NCBI GenBank assembly: GCA_021826835.1
Contig: JAKAYH010000042.1
Coordinates: 1-10,829 of the forward strand
Source of the DNA: Thermoplasmata archaeon
GTDB lineage: Archaea > Thermoplasmatota > Thermoplasmata > Thermoplasmatales > Thermoplasmataceae
Direction: 5' to 3'
DNA length: 10,829 nt
The position numbers and the translations under genes were made by a program. This document shows positions 1 to 6,106 of the stretch, piece by piece (the first letter of the stretch is position 1; each line of letters starts with the position of its first letter). The notes beneath the pieces were generated by a model that saw nothing but the letters and a program-made list of their open reading frames with translations, was not told the DNA's origin and made no database searches.

Positions 1-5
1 AAACC

Positions 6-13
6 TATTTAAA
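6..13 (+). promoter_or_regulatory. TATA box of the recombinase gene
   Basis: TATTTAAA, preceded by AACC as a possible BRE, is centred about 25 bp upstream of the ATG at 34. That spacing fits an archaeal promoter giving a leaderless mRNA. The element AACCTATTT recurs at nearly the same distance before the Dam-like gene. Confidence 0.5.
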
Positions 14-33
14 GAGTTGAATAATGTCATGTT

Positions 34-669
34 ATGGCTTTTCCTGTTCCGAAGAACATGATGATCCAGTCAAGTGGAAGATCTCTCTCAATAGATTTTT
101 TTTCGGATGAGGAAGTTCATAAGATCTTTCAAGAGATCTCTGAAAAGATAAACAATGATAAAAGAAGATCAGACAAGCACAAGAGGTACTTTCTCCTGGT
201 TCAATTCCTCTATAGAACTGGAGGAAGGATTGATGAAGTTCTCCTGGTAAAGCCATCTGATGTAAATCTGGCCACAAATTCGATTAAGTTGAAGACGCTC
301 AAGCAAGGAAAGGACAATAAGACGGGCATTCAGAAAGTGAAATACAGGATCATTCCACTTCATGGTGACTTGCGTGATGCTTATATGCAATATCTTATTG
401 AGGAGAATATGAGCCAAAAATCCGAGGATCCTTTATTCCCGATGAGGAGACAGGTTGTTGATGTTTATTTCAAAAAGATGCAGGAAAAGCTAGGGTTTAA
501 GATCCATGCCCATAAATTCAGGCACACCTTCGCAGTTAAGGCCATAATGGACCAGGTGCCATTGAATATATTGCAGCAATGGTTGGGACATTCATCTGTG
601 TTCACCACAAGCATTTATACCCAGATAACAGGAATGGATACTTCTGAGTTCATGGGAAGGGTGAGGTGA
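34..669 (+). CDS. Tyrosine recombinase, catalytic domain only (XerA/phage integrase family)
   Basis: Tyrosine recombinase that would cut and rejoin DNA through a 3'-phosphotyrosyl link. The active-site set is visible in order: R65 in TGGRIDEVL, a beta-hairpin lysine (K87 or K90), H160 and R163 in HKFRHTFA, H186 in LGHSS, and nucleophile Y195 in IYTQI. At 211 residues it lacks most of the N-terminal SAM-like core-binding domain of the usual 270-300 residue XerA, so it holds little more than the catalytic domain. An in-frame TAA at 22-24 shows the gene starts here and is not cut by the window edge; the TATA box at 6-13 suggests a leaderless transcript. The HEPN-like gene follows after 4 bp, probably in the same operon. 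A role in moving or resolving the element is inference; no attachment site or tRNA gene is visible. The family call is firm, the substrate unknown. Confidence 0.9.
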   Translation: MAFPVPKNMMIQSSGRSLSIDFFSDEEVHKIFQEISEKINNDKRRSDKHKRYFLLVQFLYRTGGRIDEVLLVKPSDVNLATNSIKLKTLKQGKDNKTGIQKVKYRIIPLHGDLRDAYMQYLIEENMSQKSEDPLFPMRRQVVDVYFKKMQEKLGFKIHAHKFRHTFAVKAIMDQVPLNILQQWLGHSSVFTTSIYTQITGMDTSEFMGRVR

Positions 670-673
670 GGGA

Positions 674-1105
674 ATGTTTCCAGAGATGCACCCTAAAGTT
701 AATGGCATAACTCCGAGTTTAGTTTATATTGGATTTTTATCAAACTGTGATGATTCCATACTGATGTACCAACTTGCAAATGGTTTTATTACGAAAAAAC
801 TTGAACACAACGAAGGAAATGATATGCTGAAATCTTTATCAAATAGCAAGAATGAGAACCCCTCACAAGATATTTTTAGTAGTGCCAAGAAGATTTACAA
901 AAAGAGACCTAAGTTGATACATGGAAGTGATATCCAAATCACTCAGGATGATTTGAAAGAGGCAAGACATCTCTTAGGAGAAGCTATAAAGCTGTATATC
1001 AGGATGGGGCTTACAAAAGCCGAACTCATAAAGACGTTTAATTCAACCAAACAGCCCCCCATAAAAATTAAAGAAAAAGCAAAGCCTGAAAAGGAGGATG
1101 AATAA
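674..1105 (+). CDS. Small HEPN-domain protein (ApeA-like C-terminal pattern), putative RNase
   Basis: The protein has 143 residues. The central stretch IYKKRPKLIHG carries R78 and H83 in the HEPN R-x4-H arrangement. It is followed by ITQDDLKEARHLLGEAIKLYI, the typical last helix of ApeA-like HEPN domains (acidic start, then a helix with A/L spacing). HEPN proteins with this motif are usually metal-independent RNases in antiviral or toxin-antitoxin systems. The N-terminal 60 residues are shorter and less clear than in full ApeA proteins, so this may be a minimal or truncated form. The C-terminal tail is lysine and glutamate rich. GAGGTGAG at 663-670 lies just before the ATG and supports coupled translation with the recombinase gene. 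No antitoxin of the MNT nucleotidyltransferase type is adjacent. The HEPN assignment comes from motif reading; enzymatic activity is inference. Confidence 0.6.
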   Translation: MFPEMHPKVNGITPSLVYIGFLSNCDDSILMYQLANGFITKKLEHNEGNDMLKSLSNSKNENPSQDIFSSAKKIYKKRPKLIHGSDIQITQDDLKEARHLLGEAIKLYIRMGLTKAELIKTFNSTKQPPIKIKEKAKPEKEDE

Positions 1106-1823
1106 CATAAGTAATGTAGAACTTTTTGTTGCGATTGGTACAATTCTATTAGCAATTGCTGCCTTCTTTTAGATTTATTTTACGGAACACAGAAAAGAGG
1201 TGCTAAGACCAAAATTGATCATATTTCCAGATTTCAAGTCGACTGAAAATCCAACTACGGAAATTAAAGTGCCGACTGAAATAGTTTTTTGCGTTTATAA
1301 CGTAGGAAAAACTGTTGCTTTAAATTGTCATGCAACATTATAAATTTTTCAAATTAAAGACAGAATTAAAATGGGCGATAAAATAAAAATAACAATGAAT
1401 TGGCCATGGGAGATCAATTATGTCGATACTGAATTGAGCTCTTCTTCCATATTTTTCAAAACAAAAACTGAAAACGCGATAAACATTAGTCCCTCACAAA
1501 AAGTAGTCATGAAAAACCTCACAATAGAAAATATTTACACCCTATTTGCAAAATCGATTAAAATTAGAACTGAATCCTCTGAGGGTAATTCGATGGAAAT
1601 ACCACCAGGTGAATATATGATAAATATTGAGGTTTATGCAGAAAATATAAAAACGGCAGCTATGTACCCAATACAATTAACCTGGACGGGGCATGCATTT
1701 GATATAAGAACTGAAGAAGTTAATCGTGGGATGGATTTCAGAAATGACACTGAAATTAAATTAAGGACTGAGAAATACGAAGATTTAATAAACATACGAA
1801 AGTCGTTTCTATATAAAAAATAA
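1098..1823 (+). pseudogene. Single-pass membrane protein gene broken by two in-frame stop codons
   Basis: From the ATG at 1098 the frame gives MNNISNVELFVAIGTILLAI, an N-terminal membrane helix. It then meets TAG at 1170-1172 (codon 25) and TAA at 1341-1343 (codon 82), and stays in the same frame to the TAA at 1821-1823, 242 codons in all. The interrupted product looks continuous: after the helix comes YFTEHRKEVLRPKLIIFPDF, then a VYNVGKTVALN segment. This layout recalls short membrane-anchored proteins of unknown function with one N-terminal helix, a charged linker and a beta-rich domain. The last part (1371-1823, 150 codons) is open, but I see no good ribosome binding site before its ATG. 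The ATG at 1098 overlaps the HEPN gene by 8 bp, with AGGAGG touching it. TAG and TAA also end intact genes here (7822-7824 and several TAA), so recoding is unlikely. Sequencing error would need two separate substitutions. Confidence 0.75.
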
Positions 1824-1876
1824 AATTCCTTAGTTAATTATCTAAAATAAGGTATGTCAACTGGCATATAAGAGAA

Positions 1877-2353
1877 TTATGAATGGGGAATTAGAGTGGA
1901 ATAGTCAATTGATCTACTGGCAGCAGACCACACAGCTGCTTTCATAGTTTTTTCGTGCTTTGTTCCATACACAAATAAGTCTCTTCTGTTTAGAGTGGTA
2001 TAAATTTCTGCTAATATTCCTAAGCCTTTTGAGGAGATAAGGAAAGACTCTATGGGGTTTATAAGTTGAGTATAGCCCCATAATTGACCCAGGTCTTTTA
2101 GTGTAAGAAGTGCATCTTTTACCTCAACAAAAACCAGTTCCTCGCGATTTTTATCCTTTAGAATTCCAATAATATCGATCTTTATGTTGAGTAAATAAGC
2201 TCTGCTAAGTCTTATGCCATATTCCCTAAGCATATTTTCTAAAGTGTGGGTAGACGACTTATAGGTTGTCTCAACCTGATATTTAGGGTATTTCTCTCTC
2301 AAATATCTATTCAGCCATTCTTCTATTGCGGGATAAAGGTCATTTTCACTCAT
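1877..2353 (-). CDS. PD-(D/E)XK restriction-type endonuclease
   Basis: Probable cleaving subunit of the restriction-modification operon. With the ATG at 2353 the protein has 158 residues. The nuclease core is visible as D60 in IKIDIIG, then E77 and K79 in LVFVEVKDA, followed by Q90 and Y94 in LGQLWGY, the helix common in PD-(D/E)XK enzymes. This metal-dependent fold is the commonest among type II restriction enzymes. A GTG at 2362 would add three residues and overlap the upstream stop, but GGAG lies 8 nt before the ATG at 2353 and would touch that GTG, so I chose the ATG. It is the last gene of the operon. It is small for a stand-alone type II enzyme with its own recognition domain, so it may rely on the LAGLIDADG-like partner for specificity; that is inference. 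The target sequence cannot be read from this. Confidence 0.75.
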   Translation of the reverse strand: MSENDLYPAIEEWLNRYLREKYPKYQVETTYKSSTHTLENMLREYGIRLSRAYLLNIKIDIIGILKDKNREELVFVEVKDALLTLKDLGQLWGYTQLINPIESFLISSKGLGILAEIYTTLNRRDLFVYGTKHEKTMKAAVWSAASRSIDYSTLIPHS

Positions 2354-2358
2354 TGATC

Positions 2359-3237
2359 TCACTCCTTATATCCTAGTTCCTCAGCAATCTGCTTCCATGA
2401 GTCGTAATGCTTACCCCTAATTTCTATTGGTATTGATATATCATCTTCCATTGGATGATGTGGCCTAATCTTGGTGATTCCCTTCGTTTGCCAATAAAAT
2501 CTGTGATGAGATCCCTTTAATGATGTACCATGTCTGTGACTTCTTTCATCCCAATTCTTCTTGTTTTCAATCGCTAATTCCTCTAATCTCTCTTCTTTGT
2601 GTTTAATTCTAAAACCCACTGAATAAAACTCTTCTGCAAAAATCTTTATCTGATGCTCTTTTTTCCAAAAATACTTATTTCCTTGGTTATATTTCGTTAC
2701 ATTTGAGTCTCTAAAGTTTGGGTGCGCCCAGTCGATGTCCTGAACTGGGATATCTATGCGTTTAAGAAGGTTGGCAATATCTACCACCAACATCCAGTTA
2801 TCTGGTATCTCAATATAGACTCTATTGCCTGATGGATCACCGTATGCAGCATTGCTTGACCTTATGTGCGCAGTAACATCGGCGAGCCCCTTCAAAAATT
2901 CTTTTATTAGATCACTTGGATACGTAAACACTTCCTGTGGGATTCTCATATCTTTGTAAGACGGCATATTGCCAATCAGTTTAAGGATCTCCATGGTTAC
3001 CATATCTGAGTCGCCCTTAGTGAAACTTAACAGGGTTTTGTGTTTAAAAGAACTGGTCTGGATCCTTGTAGCGATAAAAGGATCAAGAATTTCTTTTATA
3101 TTCAAAATGCTGGCCTGCACATAAAGTGATGCTTCTTTTCCGTTTATCCTGAGACTCTTATGTGGTAATTCTATAATAAATTGCGTGTTGCCATCATTTT
3201 TTCTTACGACCTTTCCTTTACCTATTATCATTCCCAT
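2359..3237 (-). CDS. LAGLIDADG-like protein of a restriction-modification operon, catalytic acid missing
   Basis: The protein has 292 residues. Around 100-127 the pattern IPQEVF...SDLIKEFLKGLADVTAHI matches the intein/homing-endonuclease style helix in which LAGLIDADG sits. The nine-residue motif reads LKGLADVTA (115-123): D120 is kept, but the catalytic acid is T122. Later blocks are YIEIPDNWMLVVDIANLLKR (141-160, a typical strand plus helix of this fold), DWAHPNFRD, EHQIKIFAEEF, and a C-terminal HPMED...IEIRGKHYDSW block (261-281). I recall similar proteins beside methyltransferases in other archaea and bacteria but cannot name a characterised one. It lies between the SPPY methyltransferase (30 bp) and the nuclease gene. 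It may give sequence-specific binding for the nuclease; DNA cutting by itself is doubtful given T122. No clear ribosome binding site precedes the ATG at 3237; a second ATG lies at 3231. Confidence 0.6.
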   Translation of the reverse strand: MGMIIGKGKVVRKNDGNTQFIIELPHKSLRINGKEASLYVQASILNIKEILDPFIATRIQTSSFKHKTLLSFTKGDSDMVTMEILKLIGNMPSYKDMRIPQEVFTYPSDLIKEFLKGLADVTAHIRSSNAAYGDPSGNRVYIEIPDNWMLVVDIANLLKRIDIPVQDIDWAHPNFRDSNVTKYNQGNKYFWKKEHQIKIFAEEFYSVGFRIKHKEERLEELAIENKKNWDERSHRHGTSLKGSHHRFYWQTKGITKIRPHHPMEDDISIPIEIRGKHYDSWKQIAEELGYKE

Positions 3238-3267
3238 AAGGTAGCAGAGCTGTGGCTCAGGAAACGT

Positions 3268-4080
3268 TCAATCACCCTCTGTTTTGTTCTTTTGAAATAT
3301 CAATATGTATTCATGTACTTTGTTGACAACAAATGAATATGGATAGCCTAAAGGTCTCATGCTGTTATACTCTTTCTGTCTATCCCAGATTATAATATCC
3401 TTAAATTTGAAGCCAATATTCCTCATGAATGAAGAAATATCGGAATGGTATGGAAAGAAATCCCCACCTTTCCTGATATCCATTACTATAACCACGCAGT
3501 AGCCACCATCTTTTAGTGCAGAATGAACCTTTGTGAATACTTGGGACAGTTTCACAAGGAATTTTTCATAATCAGTAATGTTACCTAAATCTTCAGAACT
3601 GTCTGAATAATTAGTGATATTTTTTCTGTCAGCACTCCTTTTTCTATTTAATATATCCCAATAGGGTGGAGATGTAACACAAAGGTTAACGCTGCCTTTT
3701 TCCACAAATGTATCAAGTTCTACTGAATTTCCGTTATATAACTTCACAGTAAGCGAAGGGTTCGAAAGCCTTTCCAGGCTCAACAATTCTGTTCTTTTTT
3801 CTGCTTCCTTGAAGAACTTCTCTGATAGTTCTATACCTACTGAATTTCTGCCCTCAATTAGGGAAGCAATAACGGTCGAACCTGAACCCATGAATGGATC
3901 TAATACTTGTTCCCCAGGATTTGTTAGAATTCTTATCAGCCTCTGAGGCAGTTCAACAGGGTATGAAGCAGGATTGGAAACACCATTGTCAATTGGCCCT
4001 TTTTTAATATCTCTCCAGATACTGAAAGAATATTTTAGCCAGTCGCTTCCACTCAATGTGTTAAGTTTTTGTTTTGCCAT
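3268..4080 (-). CDS. DNA methyltransferase, SPPY type (probably N4-cytosine)
   Basis: AdoMet-dependent DNA methyltransferase of 270 residues. Motif X-like SYPVELPQRLI (39-49) comes first, then motif I DPFMGSGSTV (61-70) and GIEL (82-85), then motif IV TSPPYW (136-141). SPPY is usual for m4C enzymes, although m6A cannot be excluded. The order X-I-IV is permuted relative to the beta-class m4C enzymes that otherwise share these motif spellings (IV before X and I). The C-terminal half (GGYCVVIVMDIRKG, then DIIIWDRQKEYNSMRPLGYPY) matches a family common in archaea. There is little room for a separate target recognition domain. GGTGA across the end of the upstream gene gives a ribosome binding site with 6 nt spacing to the ATG at 4080, so the two methyltransferases are probably translated together. 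Its role would be protection of one strand or site of the cognate restriction target. Confidence 0.85.
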   Translation of the reverse strand: MAKQKLNTLSGSDWLKYSFSIWRDIKKGPIDNGVSNPASYPVELPQRLIRILTNPGEQVLDPFMGSGSTVIASLIEGRNSVGIELSEKFFKEAEKRTELLSLERLSNPSLTVKLYNGNSVELDTFVEKGSVNLCVTSPPYWDILNRKRSADRKNITNYSDSSEDLGNITDYEKFLVKLSQVFTKVHSALKDGGYCVVIVMDIRKGGDFFPYHSDISSFMRNIGFKFKDIIIWDRQKEYNSMRPLGYPYSFVVNKVHEYILIFQKNKTEGD

Positions 4081-4086
4081 CTAATT

Positions 4087-5664
4087 TCACCATATACTTT
4101 TTCTGGATAATGTTTTATTCATAACCATCTCTATCACATTGCGCTGGTCTTCTGTGACTCCGTATAATTTATAAACTATTTTGTCAATTTCGTCTAAAAT
4201 TGATTTATAATTCCTGGTGTCCTTATCGATATTCATAGCCAAATTGATTAAACTTGATGTTTCCTCTCTTTTTGTGTCCCATATTAGAGGTAACTGTCGT
4301 AAATAATAACCGTCCACGTGCATTGTTAGCTTAGACCCTGAGAAAACATACTGTGAAAGGAAAAAGTTCATTAATTTTGAATTCAGGAGTGCATAAACAT
4401 AAGCCAGTTTATCTTGATTTTCTATGACTATATTCGATACAGTTTCTGCAGTGGGTATCCCTTGCATATCAAAATATGAAATTAAACCAGATTCGGATGA
4501 ATAAATGTTCTGTGTAACAATCTTAGGCTTTTTTAGCTCTGACAAAGGCGATATTTTGATCGAAGAATCATTTGTGATTGTAAGATTCTTGAGAGTCAGT
4601 TTCGATATATCTTTACCTCTTATGAAGGCATTATCTGGCAGGTTGCTGTTCTTGATATAAGGTATCTTCTTAAGATCTGTTTTACCTAGTGATATCCCCC
4701 TAAATACAGCTATTTCTGATGCGTCCAATAATTTCTCCTTTCTGTTAATAAGTTCATTAACTAACAAATATGACTCATTGTTTGGCATTGTTGGCAGAGT
4801 CTTCGTTAAATTGAAGTAGGTTTGTTTCACTTTGAAAGAATTTTCAGACTGGTATGGTGGCTCTCTTGAAATAGTTGAGAATTCAATGGATGAATTCTTT
4901 CTTGGCTTCTTATTTTTAACGAAGAGAATTATCTGTTCGCCCCTCACATCTTTGAACTTTATACCAATTTCAACAATTTTAAGTACGGTGAAATTCTCCA
5001 TTAGATACGATCTAAATTCTTTGTATCTGCCGACATAAAGAAGTGTCTTTGGTAATACAAATGCAAGAATTCCATCCTTCCTTAAAATTTCAAGTCCCTT
5101 AAGGATGAAGTTTATAGGGATATTTTTGGATTTTTTTGCAATTTCACGGTGTGTACTATTCATAAATGTTGGTAACTTCTTATTTTGAATATTCAGATTA
5201 AATGGTGGGTTGCCAATTATAAAGTGAAATCCACCACTTTCTATAATTTTGGAGAATTCAGTGCTATTCCGGTGCTTATTTGCTGATTCGAATATAAAAT
5301 CATCATTAATGAAGTGATTTAGAATTTCCCCTTTATCAGGACAACCCGATAAATTGGAAATTGCGTTAACTGTAAAGTCTATAGCTCTTTTGTCTATATC
5401 TATCCCGTATATTTGTCCTAAATCATTCGGAATTCCAGTTAAACTTTGGAAGTATAATGGGAATATGAATGACCCACATCCACACGATGGATCAAGAATG
5501 TATGAGTTTCTATCGATGTCCAAATTTTCCAAAATATATTTTACTACGTGAATATCAGTGTAATAAGCTCCAAGGTCTTTCTTTTTGATACCCAGTGATA
5601 AAGGAAGCTTCTCAACATTGGCAAAGTAACTTTTAAGCGTTAAATCTTCGACAAAGTTATTCAT
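4087..5664 (-). CDS. N6-adenine DNA methyltransferase, TaqI/Eco57I family with C-terminal specificity domain
   Basis: The protein has 525 residues. Motif order is that of gamma-class m6A enzymes: motif X GAYYT (32-36), motif I LDPSCGCGSF (57-66, a Cys-containing form of DPaCGSG), motif II GIDID (87-91), and catalytic motif IV NPPF (152-155). The sequence then runs on through FVLPKTLLYVGRYKEFR and the EIGIKF..VRGEQIILFV block. The C-terminal part, about 300-480, looks like a TaqI-type recognition domain: FIRGKDISKL, PKIVTQNIY, TAETVSNIV, YALLNSKLMNFFL, and a final TMHVDGYYLRQLPL. No nuclease motif is fused to it, unlike type IIG enzymes. It starts 1 bp after the wHTH gene ends, with AAGGGA before the ATG. 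It should methylate adenine in the recognition site of the restriction system; the site itself is unknown. Confidence 0.9.
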   Translation of the reverse strand: MNNFVEDLTLKSYFANVEKLPLSLGIKKKDLGAYYTDIHVVKYILENLDIDRNSYILDPSCGCGSFIFPLYFQSLTGIPNDLGQIYGIDIDKRAIDFTVNAISNLSGCPDKGEILNHFINDDFIFESANKHRNSTEFSKIIESGGFHFIIGNPPFNLNIQNKKLPTFMNSTHREIAKKSKNIPINFILKGLEILRKDGILAFVLPKTLLYVGRYKEFRSYLMENFTVLKIVEIGIKFKDVRGEQIILFVKNKKPRKNSSIEFSTISREPPYQSENSFKVKQTYFNLTKTLPTMPNNESYLLVNELINRKEKLLDASEIAVFRGISLGKTDLKKIPYIKNSNLPDNAFIRGKDISKLTLKNLTITNDSSIKISPLSELKKPKIVTQNIYSSESGLISYFDMQGIPTAETVSNIVIENQDKLAYVYALLNSKLMNFFLSQYVFSGSKLTMHVDGYYLRQLPLIWDTKREETSSLINLAMNIDKDTRNYKSILDEIDKIVYKLYGVTEDQRNVIEMVMNKTLSRKSIW

Positions 5665-5665
5665 T

Positions 5666-5884
5666 TTATTCCCTTTTATGTGGAGAGTTAGCCAGCTTAT
5701 TGAGACTTACCAATTTAGTATTCGCGTATTTCTTCACTTTCACTTTACCAGAAGCCGATAGTATATCAACATATTTGCCTACTGTATTTTTCGATAGTGA
5801 TGTCTTCTCAGATATTTGCGTTATGTATAATGCTTCACTTTCCAGTGCTTTAAGAATTTTCTCGGTAATATCAATATTAACCAT
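5666..5884 (-). CDS. Small winged helix-turn-helix protein, likely operon regulator
   Basis: The protein has 72 residues. ITEKILKALESEALYITQISEKTSLSKNTVGKYVDILSASGKVKVKKY has the layout of a winged helix: helix 1 (ITEKILKAL), helix 2 (ITQISEKTS), recognition helix 3 (SKNTVGKYVDIL), then a beta wing rich in K/V (KVKVKKYANTKLVSL). This resembles MarR/ArsR/IclR-like archaeal DNA-binding domains but lacks an effector domain. As the first gene of the restriction-modification operon it sits where controller proteins are usually found, which suggests control of the timing or level of the operon; that is inference. Bacterial C proteins are HTH_3 (lambda-repressor-like), so this would be a different fold doing that job. 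The promoter TATA lies at 5910-5920. The next gene starts 1 bp after its stop. Confidence 0.75.
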   Translation of the reverse strand: MVNIDITEKILKALESEALYITQISEKTSLSKNTVGKYVDILSASGKVKVKKYANTKLVSLNKLANSPHKRE

Positions 5885-5909
5885 ATCAGATAAGACTGTA
5901 TATCCATTA

Positions 5910-5920
5910 TTATATTTAAA
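5910..5920 (-). promoter_or_regulatory. TATA box of the restriction-modification operon
   Basis: On the minus strand this reads TTTAAATATAA, preceded by AATAGG. Its centre is about 31 bp from the ATG of the wHTH gene, which predicts a start of transcription only a few bases before that ATG. Confidence 0.5.
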
Positions 5921-5973
5921 CCTATTCGACTTATAAAAATATCTTACAAATAAGTCATATATATTTTGTCAAG

Positions 5974-5990
5974 TGTAACATGTCATTACA
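5974..5990. promoter_or_regulatory. Imperfect dyad in the divergent promoter region
   Basis: TGTAA and TTACA, separated by 7 bp, form a small dyad about 55 bp upstream of the wHTH TATA box. It could be an operator for the wHTH protein or for the divergent methyltransferase. The arms are short and the region is AT-rich, so support is weak. Confidence 0.25.
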
Positions 5991-6077
5991 TTTTAATACA
6001 TATCTAAACTTTTTTTAAGTATTTAAGAACTTTTTAGTTGAATTTTCATTTTTTCATTATTTTTCCAATGGGCAACC

Positions 6078-6085
6078 TATTTGTA
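6078..6085 (+). promoter_or_regulatory. Putative TATA box of the Dam-like gene
   Basis: TATTTGTA preceded by AACC is centred about 25 bp before the ATG at 6107. It shares AACCTATTT and near-identical spacing with the promoter of the recombinase gene. Confidence 0.4.
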
Positions 6086-6106
6086 CGATAACCGCAATAT
6101 TTCCCT

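Noticed and set aside
1170..1343. Stop-codon recoding (pyrrolysine at TAG) in the membrane protein gene.
   Set aside because: A TAA also interrupts the frame, and TAG ends the intact gene at 7822-7824; no pyrrolysine genes are in view.
1371..1823. A separate 150-residue gene starting at the ATG at 1371.
   Set aside because: It is in the same frame as the gene that begins at 1098 and continues its product. No ribosome binding site precedes 1371, so it is the tail of a broken gene.
2351..2362. GTG at 2362 as the start of the PD-(D/E)XK gene.
   Set aside because: GGAG touches that GTG with no spacer, while it lies 8 nt from the ATG at 2353, which starts a more natural MSENDLYP N-terminus.
4832..5551. 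Plus-strand open frames opposite the m6A methyltransferase, and minus-strand frames opposite dndC and the recombinase.
   Set aside because: They have no recognisable domains and lie fully inside well-supported genes on the other strand.
5996..6070. T-rich runs as a terminator or small RNA gene in the divergent spacer.
   Set aside because: The runs lie between two divergent promoters with no gene ending there, and I see no stable hairpin; they are more likely AT-rich promoter DNA. A loose match to the T-rich stretch near 7900 is explained by low complexity.
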